Shown piece after piece: positions 34,696-44,084 of a DNA stretch of 64,000 bases (within the stretch, counting starts at the first letter, position 1; every line of letters begins with the position of its first letter). Position numbers and translations under genes: made by a program. The notes under the pieces were generated by a model. It was not told the origin of the DNA and searched no databases. It was given only the letters and a program-made list of their open reading frames with translations. The DNA comes from Chitinophagaceae bacterium (lineage in GTDB: Bacteria > Bacteroidota > Bacteroidia > Chitinophagales > Chitinophagaceae), in the NCBI GenBank assembly GCA_004173235.1, contig SEAC01000015.1, forward strand, positions 496,001 through 560,000. Reading direction: 5' to 3'.

Positions 34696-35037
34696 ATGAT
34701 CAACTACAATGGCCGGAATTTTCGCGGCGTGGCCAATTCGGAGTATGGAGCGGTGAGCAGCGAAACCGAATTTCAGTACCGGCAGTCTTCCAACATTGTC
34801 ACCGCAATCTACTCCGGGGGCACTATCCTTATCGGGCAACTCCTCGCCACTGTAGATGAATCAGGCGTGCTGGACATGCGGTACCACCACGTGAATACAT
34901 CGGGCGAACTCATGACGGGCACGTGCCGCTCCGAACCAGAACTGCTTGCGGATGGTCGCATTCGTCTCCACGAATCCTGGCAATGGACCAGCGGTGAAGG
35001 AAGCAGCGGCCAATCGATCATCGAGGAGGTCAGATGA
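34696..35037 (+). CDS. Small conserved protein, often labelled n-acetylglutamate synthase in Bacteroidota
   Basis: 113 residues from the ATG at 34696 (MINYNGRNFRGVANSE). I recognise the family from its conserved phrases: SSETEFQYRQ, IVTAIYSGGTI, GQLLATVDESG, DMRYHHVN, GELMTGTCRSEPE and RIRLHESWQWTSG. Databases often call it n-acetylglutamate synthase. However, there is no acetyltransferase fold: it is far too short for GNAT plus kinase domains and lacks an acetyl-CoA loop. It looks like a small all-beta protein of unknown role. A TACCTTG segment three bases before the ATG is a possible -7 variant. Its end overlaps the convergent esterase gene by eight bases. Confidence 0.82.
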   Translation: MINYNGRNFRGVANSEYGAVSSETEFQYRQSSNIVTAIYSGGTILIGQLLATVDESGVLDMRYHHVNTSGELMTGTCRSEPELLADGRIRLHESWQWTSGEGSSGQSIIEEVR

Positions 35038-35815
35038 GTACGCGCTCCGGACGCTTCCACAGCCAGTGATAGAAGTCGCGAAAGGATGCGCGCCAGGCAA
35101 GCTCGCTATGATCGCCTTCGGGATTATATACTTCGTGTAAGTGAAAGCGCTCCCATTGCTGAAGCAAGTGGGTGATATGCCTTACGCGTTCCGCCATCTG
35201 CGCACCTTCCTGCTCGCCGGCGTAGAAATACAGTTGCTGCGCGAGTTTGGTGCGGGCGGCCAGGGAACGCGTCTGCTCTTCGATGTCGTTCTGCAGCCAG
35301 AACGACGGAGAAAATATTCCCGCTTTTCCATACACTTCGGGGTGGAGCAAAGCTGCATAGTAAGATATCAGCCCACCCATTGAAGAACCTGCTATCCACG
35401 TGTGTTCGCGACCGGTCCTGGTGCGATAGTGTTTGTCGATGTACGGCTTAAGCGTTTCGGTAAGAAATGCAAGGTAGGGTCGCCCCTCTCCTTTACCGAA
35501 CTCTTCATCGTCGTGGAGCTTATACTCGCGGAGCCGGTGCTCACCGCCGTTGTCGATGCCCACAACGATGCATTTGCGTTCGGCTTCATCAATCGTTTCG
35601 TCCACCTGCCATTCTTCTCCGAAGGCACTCCATTCTGCAAACAGGTTTTGTCCATCGTGCATATACAGCACCGGGTAATGCCGGTCGGTGTGCGCATACT
35701 CGGGCGGCAGGTATAGCCAGATGCGGCGATAGCGCCGCAGCTGCGGCATGTAGAAGGCGGTGTCCAGTATATATACGTTCGGTGCCAGTGGCGCCCCGTC
35801 CATTGTGTCGCTCAT
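35030..35815 (-). CDS. Alpha/beta-hydrolase esterase (esterase D / enterochelin esterase-like)
   Basis: 261 residues with no signal peptide. The nucleophile elbow G143-S-S145-M-G147 lies within WIAGSSMGGLISYYAA, and the likely charge-relay histidine is in NPEGDHSELAW near the C-terminus. The RIWLYLPPEY and YPVLYMHDGQN strands are typical of the putative-esterase (PF00756) family, which includes S-formylglutathione hydrolases, siderophore esterases and feruloyl or acetyl esterases. The gene ends the minus-strand row that starts with glgX (19 bases after treY-malQ), so it may be co-transcribed and could act on an acylated sugar. That is inference only. Confidence 0.85.
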   Translation of the reverse strand: MSDTMDGAPLAPNVYILDTAFYMPQLRRYRRIWLYLPPEYAHTDRHYPVLYMHDGQNLFAEWSAFGEEWQVDETIDEAERKCIVVGIDNGGEHRLREYKLHDDEEFGKGEGRPYLAFLTETLKPYIDKHYRTRTGREHTWIAGSSMGGLISYYAALLHPEVYGKAGIFSPSFWLQNDIEEQTRSLAARTKLAQQLYFYAGEQEGAQMAERVRHITHLLQQWERFHLHEVYNPEGDHSELAWRASFRDFYHWLWKRPERVLI

Positions 35816-35833
35816 TTTTGTTCGTTCGTTTTC

Positions 35834-38800
35834 TTACCCTCGTCCATAAGTTTCGGTCCAGTTTCGCAACTTCCTTCCCGTTGCGCGATTCAATTGCCCG
35901 GACAACAGTCGCCAGCTCCAGTTGTTTTCCGTTGAAGCAGGCGTATTCATGCGCGCGGCTTCGTCGAGCTCGAGGAGGTCCTGCACGGGCAGCACAGCGG
36001 ATCTGGCAACGGAAGATAGCGCAAGGCGGCAAAGATAGCCGGCCACTTCGCCGGCATCAAGCGGGCGTCCGGCGTAGGCGTCCAGCGCCGCGCGTGTGGC
36101 ATCATCGCAATCGTACCGGTACCAGCCCATTGTCGTATTATTATCATGCGTGCCGCTGTAGGCAATGAAGTTACTTCCGTACTGGTGCGGGATATGCGTG
36201 GATTGCGCACTGTCGGCTCCAAATGCAAACTGGAGCACTTTCATGCCCGGGAGGCCAAAAGCATCACGCAGTTGCAGCACTTCGTCGTCGATATCGCCGA
36301 GATCTTCGGCCACAAAAGGCAAGCTGCCAAGCTCCTTCTGCAGCACATGGAAAAGGTCGGCGCCCGGCCCTGGTCTCCACGATCCGTGGCGCGCATTTTC
36401 TGCGTCGGCGGGCACTTCCCAGAAGGCGGAAAAAGCACGGAAGTGATCGAGGCGCACGAGGTCGAACAACTGCCCGTTGTGGCGCAGGCGCTCCACCCAC
36501 CAGGCATAGCCTTCCTCTTTCATCTTCGGCCAGTAAAACACGGGCATGCCCCACAATTGCCCGTCGCAACTGAATGCATCGGGTGGCACACCAGCCATAC
36601 CCAGCCGCTTGCCCGATGCATCCAGTCGAAACAAATGCCGGTTGTTCCAAACATCGGCGGAATCATAGCTTACATAAAAAGGCAGGTCGCCAATGAGCTG
36701 AATGTCTCGCTCGTTGCAATACTGCTTCAGCCGCTTCCATTGTTGCGCAAAAATGAACTGCTCCCAGCGGATGCGTTGCAAGCGATCCTGCTCTCGGGTG
36801 GAAAGTTCCTTCATTGCAATTGCATCCTGGAGTTTGTAGGGCTCCTCCCACGCGTACCACGGTTTTCCTTCATGCATTTCCTTCAAAGCATTGTAGCGGG
36901 CAAAGGGCTCGAGCCATCCTTTTTCAGTGGCGCAGAATTCATCGAACGCTGCACTGCCCCCATTCTCCTGAAAACGACGGAAAGCTACATGGAGCATCGT
37001 CTTTTTTGTGCTAGCGACTGCATCAAAATCTACCTTGTCTGTTTGCGGCAGCCGGTGCGCGCTGCATTCTTCATCGGTAAGCAAGCCTTCTTCCGCCAGC
37101 AGCCCGGGGCTGATGAGAAGCGGGTTGCCCGCATGGGTGGAGGTAGCGCTATAAGGCGAATATCCTTGCCCTTGTTCAGTTGGGTTGATGGGCAACATCT
37201 GCCAAAGCCGCTGGCGGCTGGCCACCAGGAAGTCGGCGAAGCGATAGGCTTCCGACCCCATATCACCGATGCCGAAAGCCGACGGAAGCGAAGTGAGGTG
37301 CAGCAGAAGTCCCGCCGACCGCTCCCGTATTTCTACGGCACTGCCCTCGAGCAGCAGCAATGGAAAGGGCCGGAAAAGATCGGCCAGTGGCAGCTCGTCG
37401 GTACTTTCCACTTGCAGTCCGTTCAGCGCGCTGCTCCAGCTTGTTCCAAAACCTTTTGGTAGTTGCAATAGCGTGTCGCCCCATTCTAATGCTTCCACTG
37501 TTCCGGCGAGGCCTGCGGTATGTATCGGAACAGCGACAAGCAAAACCTTGTTGCCCTGGCGTCGTGCAAAGGCAAACACATGCGCACGCAATGCGCCCTC
37601 CACCAAAACCGGCACATAGTCGCCTTGAGCAAACAATGCAGGCGAAGCAGCGCGGAGGTGCAAAAGTTTCCGCGTGAGCCAGAATTTGAAGCGACCATCG
37701 CGCCGCTGCTCCCAAAGTTGTGCAGCATCCAGGCTGTCCACATCTTCAAGCTGGCGTAGCCAGCCGGATCGCTGCTCATAGTCTACAGCACGTCGGTTGT
37801 CGGGGTCCACCAGGCTCAGATCCCACCCTTCACAGCCCTGGTATATGTCCGGTACGCCGGGCGCGGTGCATTTCAATAGCAGTTGCACAGAAGATTGAAG
37901 CATTCCGAATTCAACCACGCGGTGTTGCAATGCAGCCGCTTGTTTTCGAAACGCGCTGCCCGCTGCGGCGAGCGCGCGCGCCCGGTCCTTTGCTGCGTTT
38001 TCGTACGCGATATCGGGCGTGGCCCAATCGGAGCGGCGCTTGCTTTCGCGAAGGGCTTTTTCCAGATAGGCGTCAAGGCGATCAGCGAAGTCGCTCCCGG
38101 TCTCAAACGGATCGGAGGCTACGATGGTCTGAAGTAAGAAGTAGGTGTCGTTTGCATCCGGGTTCTGTTCCACCGCATCTCCCAGCAAGGGCTTCACGAG
38201 TTCGATCCATTGCTTCGAAAGCGATGACAGTGCCTGCAGGCGCGCGCGCACGTCCTCACCACGCTTTGTGTCGTGTGTGGAGCTTGCATTGAGCGCGAGC
38301 GGCCACTCAGCCTGGCGTTCGCGGAATGCGGTATGCAATTCATCAGACGTCCAACTCCATTGAGCGGGCGTATCGCCCACTTCGTTGTGCCCAAGCGCGT
38401 TGAAGTAAGAATACATCAGCGTATCCTCCACGCCTTTGGCCATCAGGGGCCCGCTCAACTGCATCATCCGCTTGTATAAGTGGATCTTTTTTTCGTTGAG
38501 GTCGGCATCCGAATCTCTGTGCACCAGGTGAAATTCCAACAGTCCGAATGCGGCCGAGAGGTCGGGGCGGCTGCTGCGCGCCTGCGCGAAAGTGTCATGC
38601 AGTTGCTGTTGCTCGCGCTCGCTAAGTGGCAAACCGTTTCCGTAGAATCGGTAAACGGGCATGTGCAGCAGGAGCTCAGCGATCGCGGTCCGGAGATCCT
38701 CCGTGCGCATCTCCGCGTAGCTCTCAGGCCGAAGTTGCTGCAGCAACAATTGGAAAAGGTTTTCCAGCTCGCCACCCATGTGCCGGTACAGGATGTGCGC

Positions 38801-39997
38801 TTTTTTGTCGCGCACTTGCTGGGCTACCGTGCGGTTGTTCGCAACGATCGTATGATAGAAACGCGTGAAGCCGTCCGCGCCGCGCGGATCTGTGAGCATC
38901 TGGTTCATCTGCCCGAGAAACTCGTACCCCGTTGCGCCCTCGATGGGCCACCCCACCGGGATTTGCTCGTGCAGCTCCAGAATTTTCTCAACTACGATGT
39001 AGCAGTCCTCGCCAAGTAACGCACGCAAACGATGCAGGTAAACTTCGGGGTCGTAGAGTCCATCTACATGATCCACGCGCACACCCTGAAAAACGCCTTC
39101 GTCCACCAGCTCCTTGATCAATTGGTGAAAGTGCGCGAAAACCGCTTCATCCTGGATGTTCAGGCAAATGAGCCCGTTGACCGTAAAGAAGCGCCGGTAG
39201 TTGATACGGCCATCGGTCTCCTGCCAGTGACAAAGCCGATACACCTGGTCGTTGGCGATAGAAAACAACTCCTCATTGTTTTGCCCGATCGTAGAAATAC
39301 GGTCCTGTATGCTTCGTTCCATCTCCGGGTCGGAAGCGATGGCCCGCAATTGCAGCACCAGTTCTTCGAAACGGCTGCTGTATTGCTGCGGTTCCTCAAC
39401 GGACTGCAGTTCATCCGCTTGCTGCAGCCACTGCCGCAAGGCATCGTTGGGCCCGATCGCCGACAGGATCGTTTCGTAGGTGCGCAGTCGAAGCGGGTAG
39501 CTGCTTTCAAAGTATTTGAGTTTCAAGCGGCCATTGTGAAGCTCAACGGATAGCTCTCCCTCCGCAACCGCCTCTTCCAGGCTTTTGCCCAGGAAGGGAG
39601 CCATGATATGTCCCGCGGCCACGGCATCGTTCCAGGTGACATCAAAAAACGCGGCATAGGGGGAATGCCTGCCCTTCTCGAGCACGTCGTACAGCCAGGG
39701 ATTGCGCACGTCATAGGCCATGTGATTAGGCACAATGTCTTGCAGCCAGCCCATGCCGAGCGACTTCAGTTTACCGCTGATCCGACGCAGGTCCTCCGGT
39801 GTCCCGATCTCCCGGTTGATCTCGAGCGGGTTCAGCGCATCGTAGCCATGTGCACTCCCTGGCACTGCCGAAAAGATGGGCGATGCGTAGATGGTTTTCA
39901 CACCCAGCTTCGCCAGGTAATCGATGCGCTGCTCCAGGTTGGCGAGCGTGAAGTCTTTGTGAAATTGAATGCGGTATGTTGAGATTGGATTATACAT
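35834..39997 (-). CDS. treY: Maltooligosyltrehalose synthase fused to 4-alpha-glucanotransferase (TreY-MalQ)
   Basis: 1,387 residues, a natural fusion. The N-terminal part (about 1-880) is TreY, a GH13 enzyme that isomerises the reducing-end alpha-1,4 bond of maltodextrins to alpha,alpha-1,1. It shows STYRIQFHKDFTLANL, YASPIFSAVPGSAHGYD, nucleophile D309 in VRVDHVDG, acid E337 in VVEKILE, and STHDTKRGEDVRAR. The C-terminal part (about 890-1387) is a GH77 amylomaltase: LLLHLTSLPSAFGIGDMG, nucleophile D1184 in VRLDHFRAF, E1231 in FVAEDLGDID, and SGTHDNNT. The linker is short (EGSAVEIRERSAG). It overlaps treZ by eight bases, so translation is coupled. Both active sites look intact. MalQ probably rebuilds longer chains from the short oligosaccharides TreY cannot use. 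Confidence 0.93.
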   Translation of the reverse strand: MYNPISTYRIQFHKDFTLANLEQRIDYLAKLGVKTIYASPIFSAVPGSAHGYDALNPLEINREIGTPEDLRRISGKLKSLGMGWLQDIVPNHMAYDVRNPWLYDVLEKGRHSPYAAFFDVTWNDAVAAGHIMAPFLGKSLEEAVAEGELSVELHNGRLKLKYFESSYPLRLRTYETILSAIGPNDALRQWLQQADELQSVEEPQQYSSRFEELVLQLRAIASDPEMERSIQDRISTIGQNNEELFSIANDQVYRLCHWQETDGRINYRRFFTVNGLICLNIQDEAVFAHFHQLIKELVDEGVFQGVRVDHVDGLYDPEVYLHRLRALLGEDCYIVVEKILELHEQIPVGWPIEGATGYEFLGQMNQMLTDPRGADGFTRFYHTIVANNRTVAQQVRDKKAHILYRHMGGELENLFQLLLQQLRPESYAEMRTEDLRTAIAELLLHMPVYRFYGNGLPLSEREQQQLHDTFAQARSSRPDLSAAFGLLEFHLVHRDSDADLNEKKIHLYKRMMQLSGPLMAKGVEDTLMYSYFNALGHNEVGDTPAQWSWTSDELHTAFRERQAEWPLALNASSTHDTKRGEDVRARLQALSSLSKQWIELVKPLLGDAVEQNPDANDTYFLLQTIVASDPFETGSDFADRLDAYLEKALRESKRRSDWATPDIAYENAAKDRARALAAAGSAFRKQAAALQHRVVEFGMLQSSVQLLLKCTAPGVPDIYQGCEGWDLSLVDPDNRRAVDYEQRSGWLRQLEDVDSLDAAQLWEQRRDGRFKFWLTRKLLHLRAASPALFAQGDYVPVLVEGALRAHVFAFARRQGNKVLLVAVPIHTAGLAGTVEALEWGDTLLQLPKGFGTSWSSALNGLQVESTDELPLADLFRPFPLLLLEGSAVEIRERSAGLLLHLTSLPSAFGIGDMGSEAYRFADFLVASRQRLWQMLPINPTEQGQGYSPYSATSTHAGNPLLISPGLLAEEGLLTDEECSAHRLPQTDKVDFDAVASTKKTMLHVAFRRFQENGGSAAFDEFCATEKGWLEPFARYNALKEMHEGKPWYAWEEPYKLQDAIAMKELSTREQDRLQRIRWEQFIFAQQWKRLKQYCNERDIQLIGDLPFYVSYDSADVWNNRHLFRLDASGKRLGMAGVPPDAFSCDGQLWGMPVFYWPKMKEEGYAWWVERLRHNGQLFDLVRLDHFRAFSAFWEVPADAENARHGSWRPGPGADLFHVLQKELGSLPFVAEDLGDIDDEVLQLRDAFGLPGMKVLQFAFGADSAQSTHIPHQYGSNFIAYSGTHDNNTTMGWYRYDCDDATRAALDAYAGRPLDAGEVAGYLCRLALSSVARSAVLPVQDLLELDEAARMNTPASTENNWSWRLLSGQLNRATGRKLRNWTETYGRG

Positions 39998-41831
39998 CAG
40001 TATGTGTGTACAGGATGAAGGATTCAGGTTGTAGTTCTACAGTTTCCCCGCCGGGTATACGGGTAGCCGTTTCGGCAGTGCCGCCCCATTCGGGCGCTGC
40101 CGAATGAAGCTGCAGCTGCCAGGCATCCGGGCATAACGGCGTCTGCATCGGCTGCTCTTCTTTCGAAAAATTCATCAGGCATAGCATCGTCTGGCCGCAG
40201 CTTCGCCGTTGCAGTTCCAGCGTTTTCGCGCCTTCCCACGCACGGGAAGTCACCGAATTCCTTTGGAGCGATGCCAGCGCGGGCAGCTTTTTGCGCAGCG
40301 AGATCAACTCGCGGTAAAAGCGGAACAGCTGCCGATGTTTGCCTTCTTCTTTGAGCGTCCACTGCAGTTTGGAGCGTGTGAACGTGTCTTCCGACACCGG
40401 GTCCGGAGCATCGCCGTCGAGATGGAAGTCGGCAAACTCTCGTTGCCTGCCCGCTCGAACCGCCTCGGCCAGATCAGCATCGGTATGGCTCACGAAATAC
40501 TGGAACGGGTTGGGCTCGCCCCACTCCTCGCCCATCCAGAGCATGGGCACAAAGGGCGCCACCAGCACTGCACCCGCCAAAAGCTTGAGCATTTCAAACG
40601 AAACCAGCGCGCAGCTCCGCTCGCCGAGCATCCGGTTGCCCACCTGGTCGTGATTTTGCGAAAACACAACGAACTGCTCGCCTCCATGTTCCGGCGCAGG
40701 CTGCCCGAAATGCTTCTTGCGGTGTTCCGACCACTGCCCATCGTATACATACGCATCCCGGTAGGCCTTCGCCAGTTGGCTGATGCCTGTGAAGTCGCTA
40801 TAGTATCCGCTGCAGTCGCCAGTGGCGGTAACACGGAGGGCGTGGTGAAATTCGTCCACCCACTGTCCGTGCATTCCGAAGCCCTTAGCTGAAATGGGGT
40901 CGATGTAGCGTGGATCGTTGAGGTCGCATTCCACGATGAGGTAGTGCTGCCGGCCGGATGCTTCCACGAGTTGGTCTACACAGAGCCGCAGGTCGCGGAG
41001 AAAGTGGCTGGCACCGAAGTCTTTGATGGCATGCACCGCATCCAGGCGCAGCGCATCGATGTGGAAGTCGCGCAGCCACATCAGCGCATTTTCTATGAAG
41101 TACCTGCGCACGCCATCGCTCCACGCATCGTCGAAGTTGAGCGCCGGCCCCCACGGTGTGCGGTATTTGTCGGTAAAGTAAGGCGCATAGGCACCGAGAT
41201 AATTCCCCTCGGGGCCGAGATGATTATACACAACATCGAGCACCACCGCCAGGCCGCGCTCATGGCAGGCATTCACCAGTTGCTGCAGCGCTTCAGCACC
41301 GCCGTAGCTGTCCTGCACGGCAAATGGGAAAACGCCATCGTAGCCCCAGTTGCGTTCGCCGGGGAACTGCGCGACCGGCATCAGCTCGATGGCGGTGATG
41401 CCGAGTTCGAGCAGGTGGTCGAGCCGCGCTTCGATGCCGGCAAAGGTGCCTTCCGGGCTGAACGTACCCGTATGCAGCTCGTATATGATGTAGTGGCTGA
41501 GTGAAGGATTTTCCCAGCCACTGTCGGTCCATTCAAAAGAGGACAGATCAACAACGCTGCTCGGTCCGTGCACGCCCCCGCGCTGCGCCAGCGACGTCGG
41601 ATCGGGAAGCGGTGCTTCATCATCAATTATAAGTTTGTATTGCGAGCCGGGCGCCAACGCCTTTCCGCGCCAGCTCCAGTATCCCCCGCCTTCCGGTAGT
41701 AACGCGAGCTTTTCAGCACCGCTTTCAACGAACACCGATTTCTTCAGCGGCGCCCACACCCGTATTTCTACGGAACCGTCACCATGTACCGTCGCGCCTA
41801 TTGTTCTTTTTTGAATTTCTATCTCCTGCAT
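39990..41831 (-). CDS. treZ: Malto-oligosyltrehalose trehalohydrolase
   Basis: 613 residues. TreZ releases free trehalose from maltooligosyl-trehalose made by TreY, in the cytoplasm. An N-terminal CBM48-like beta domain (about 1-100, IRVWAPLKKSVFVE) precedes the GH13 barrel. The motifs are VVYNHLGPEGNYL, nucleophile D264 in ALRLDAVHAI, acid E301 in LIVECDLND, and SQNHDQVGNR. The VPMLWMGEEWGEPNPFQYF segment is characteristic of TreZ. It sits 11 bases after glgX and overlaps the treY-malQ start by eight bases, giving the order debranch, trehalohydrolase, synthase-glucanotransferase in one operon. Confidence 0.95.
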   Translation of the reverse strand: MQEIEIQKRTIGATVHGDGSVEIRVWAPLKKSVFVESGAEKLALLPEGGGYWSWRGKALAPGSQYKLIIDDEAPLPDPTSLAQRGGVHGPSSVVDLSSFEWTDSGWENPSLSHYIIYELHTGTFSPEGTFAGIEARLDHLLELGITAIELMPVAQFPGERNWGYDGVFPFAVQDSYGGAEALQQLVNACHERGLAVVLDVVYNHLGPEGNYLGAYAPYFTDKYRTPWGPALNFDDAWSDGVRRYFIENALMWLRDFHIDALRLDAVHAIKDFGASHFLRDLRLCVDQLVEASGRQHYLIVECDLNDPRYIDPISAKGFGMHGQWVDEFHHALRVTATGDCSGYYSDFTGISQLAKAYRDAYVYDGQWSEHRKKHFGQPAPEHGGEQFVVFSQNHDQVGNRMLGERSCALVSFEMLKLLAGAVLVAPFVPMLWMGEEWGEPNPFQYFVSHTDADLAEAVRAGRQREFADFHLDGDAPDPVSEDTFTRSKLQWTLKEEGKHRQLFRFYRELISLRKKLPALASLQRNSVTSRAWEGAKTLELQRRSCGQTMLCLMNFSKEEQPMQTPLCPDAWQLQLHSAAPEWGGTAETATRIPGGETVELQPESFILYTHTDV

Positions 41832-41842
41832 TCTTTCTCCAA

Positions 41843-43969
41843 TTATTGTGCGGCCTGTCGTAAAACGATGAGCGTGCGCCCCACCAGGTGCACCGTATCG
41901 CCATCGAGCGCAATGCCTTCTTCCGAGACGAGGTCATCAGAGGTGTCGATAACACGCATCCATCTACCGCCATAGCGTTCAACCGGAACCGAAAAATCGA
42001 GCCCGTCGTAATGCGCATTGAACAGAAGGTAAAAATTATCGTCTCCGATGGGATTGCCTTCTTCATCCACACTCCTTAAACCCTTTCCATTGAGGTATAC
42101 GGCCAGCGACTTTGCAAAATCACTCGTCCAGCTCTCCTCGGTCATCTCCGCCCCGCCGGGTTCAAACCAGGCGATGTCTTCAACGCCCACCCCTTTGATC
42201 GGCTGACCCTTGAACCAGCGTTTGCGCGAAAACACCGGGTGCCTGCGGTAGAAGTGAATCAGTTTCTGCGTGAAGGCTAGAAAGTCGGTGTCTGTTTCTT
42301 GCCAGTTGATCCAGGAGAGCTTACTGTCGTGGCAATAGGCATTGTTGTTTCCGCGCTGCGTGCGTCCCAGCTCATCACCCGCAACAAACATGGGCACACC
42401 CTGGCTCAGCAAAAGCGTGGCCATGAAATTCCGCTTCTGCCGTGCGCGGAGGCGCAGCACTTCGGCATCCTCGGTAGGGCCCTCGGCACCGCAATTCCAC
42501 GAGCGGTTGTGGCTTTCGCCATCGGTGTTGTTTTCACCATTCGCTTCGTTGTGCTTTTCGTTGTACGACACGAGGTCCTGGAGGGTAAACCCGTCATGCG
42601 CCGTGATGAAGTTGATCGACGCAAACGGATGACGGTATTCGGTGAAGTACAGGTCGGGCGAGCCAGTGAGGCGCTGGGCAAATTCGCCGATCACCGAATC
42701 GGCACCACGCCAATAGTCGCGCACCGTATCGCGGTACTTGCCGTTCCATTCCGCCCAGCCGGCGGGAAACTTGCCCACCTGGTAGCCGCCTTCGCCGATA
42801 TCCCAGGGCTCTGCGATCAGCTTAACCTGCGAAATGACCGGGTCCTGGTGAATGATGTCGAAGAACGAGCCGAGGCGGTCCACGTCGTGGAGCTCGCGCG
42901 CGAGTGCTGCTGCGAGATCAAACCGGAATCCGTCCACGTGCATCTCCAATATCCAGTAGCGCAGCGAATCCATGATCATGCGCAGCGTATTGGGAACCGT
43001 TGCATTCAACGTATTTCCGCAGCCGGTGTAGTCCATGTAGTAGCGCTGGTTTTCGGTAAGACGGTAGTAGTCTTTGTTGTCCACCCCGCGAAAGCAAAGC
43101 GTGGCGCCCATTTCATTTCCTTCGGCCGTGTGGTTATACACCACGTCGAGGATCACTTCGATGCCTGTCTTGTGCAACGCCTTCACCATCTCCTTGAATT
43201 CCCGCACCTGGCCGCCGCGGCCGCCAGCCGAGCTGTAACGAACGTCGGGTGCGAAATAGCCAATGCTGTTGTAGCCCCAATAGTTCGTGAGTCCTTTATC
43301 CTGGAGAAAGCGGTCATCCACGAAGTGGTGCACCGGCATCAATTCGATGGCGGTGATCCCCAGCTCCTGCAGGTGACGGATCATCACGGGATGGCCGACA
43401 GCCGCATAGGTGCCGCGCAGTTGGGAGGGAATCTCGGGGTGTGTATACGTAAGACCTTTTACGTGCGCTTCGTAGATGATGCTTTTATGATACGGTATGC
43501 GCAGCGGATGGTCGTCCTCCCAGTCAAAATACGGATCGATGACGACCGACTTGGGAAGATACCGGGCACTGTCGGTGCGGCTGAAGCTGAGGTCGCCATC
43601 GTGATGACCCACCTTGTAGCCGAACAGCGCATCGTGCCAGCGAATGTTTCCTGAGATCGCCTTCGCATACGGATCGAGCAGCAGTTTGTTCGGGTTGAAG
43701 CGATGCCCGGATGAAGGCTCGTACGGACCGTGAACGCGGTAGCCATATTGCTGACCTGGTTGAAGGGCGGGTAGATAGCCATGCCAGATATGGTGTGAGC
43801 GTTCACCGAGGCGCAGCCGGGCCACTTCGCGCGTGCGCTTCGGGCCGCCCTCAAACAGGCACAGCTCCACCGCCGTCGCGTGCTCGGCGTGGAGCGCGAA
43901 ATTCACTCCGCTCCCATCCCACGTGGCTCCCAGGGGGTAAGGGCGCCCTGGGATTACTCGATAATCCAT
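41843..43969 (-). CDS. glgX: Glycogen debranching enzyme (isoamylase type, GlgX/TreX)
   Basis: 708 residues from the ATG at 43969 (MDYRVIPGRPYPLGATWDG), the usual start for this family. The frame is open 200 codons further, but that part is an antisense shadow of the coiled-coil gene. A CBM48 N-domain is followed by the GH13 barrel with nucleophile D351 in DGFRFDLAAAL, acid E387 in LIAEPWDIGEGGY and D459 in ITAHDGFTLQD. The enzyme hydrolyses alpha-1,6 branches of glycogen. It is first in the operon with treZ and treY-malQ, so it corresponds to TreX and feeds linear chains to trehalose synthesis. The RTQRGNNNAYCHD segment is typical of the family. Confidence 0.94.
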   Translation of the reverse strand: MDYRVIPGRPYPLGATWDGSGVNFALHAEHATAVELCLFEGGPKRTREVARLRLGERSHHIWHGYLPALQPGQQYGYRVHGPYEPSSGHRFNPNKLLLDPYAKAISGNIRWHDALFGYKVGHHDGDLSFSRTDSARYLPKSVVIDPYFDWEDDHPLRIPYHKSIIYEAHVKGLTYTHPEIPSQLRGTYAAVGHPVMIRHLQELGITAIELMPVHHFVDDRFLQDKGLTNYWGYNSIGYFAPDVRYSSAGGRGGQVREFKEMVKALHKTGIEVILDVVYNHTAEGNEMGATLCFRGVDNKDYYRLTENQRYYMDYTGCGNTLNATVPNTLRMIMDSLRYWILEMHVDGFRFDLAAALARELHDVDRLGSFFDIIHQDPVISQVKLIAEPWDIGEGGYQVGKFPAGWAEWNGKYRDTVRDYWRGADSVIGEFAQRLTGSPDLYFTEYRHPFASINFITAHDGFTLQDLVSYNEKHNEANGENNTDGESHNRSWNCGAEGPTEDAEVLRLRARQKRNFMATLLLSQGVPMFVAGDELGRTQRGNNNAYCHDSKLSWINWQETDTDFLAFTQKLIHFYRRHPVFSRKRWFKGQPIKGVGVEDIAWFEPGGAEMTEESWTSDFAKSLAVYLNGKGLRSVDEEGNPIGDDNFYLLFNAHYDGLDFSVPVERYGGRWMRVIDTSDDLVSEEGIALDGDTVHLVGRTLIVLRQAAQ

Positions 43970-44072
43970 TCTTTGGCTGTTGGTTTCGTTCGGGCTGCAG
44001 ATACTAAAAAAGTTGGGCCACGGGGCTTTCTCCGCTGCGGCCCGCCTGCCTGCACGCGTTTGCCGTTTCCCG

Positions 44073-44080
44073 TATCTTAG
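44073..44080 (+). promoter_or_regulatory. Possible -7 element TATCTTAG of the coiled-coil gene
   Basis: One mismatch to TAnnTTTG, four bases before the ATG at 44085. The rest of the divergent gap (43970-44072) shows no further site I can support. Confidence 0.35.
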
Positions 44081-44084
44081 CGCG

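Noticed and set aside
36146..37462. Plus-strand open frame opposite the MalQ half
   Set aside because: Shadow of the treY-malQ gene; the catalytic motifs are in the minus frame. Likewise 42299-43654 opposite glgX.
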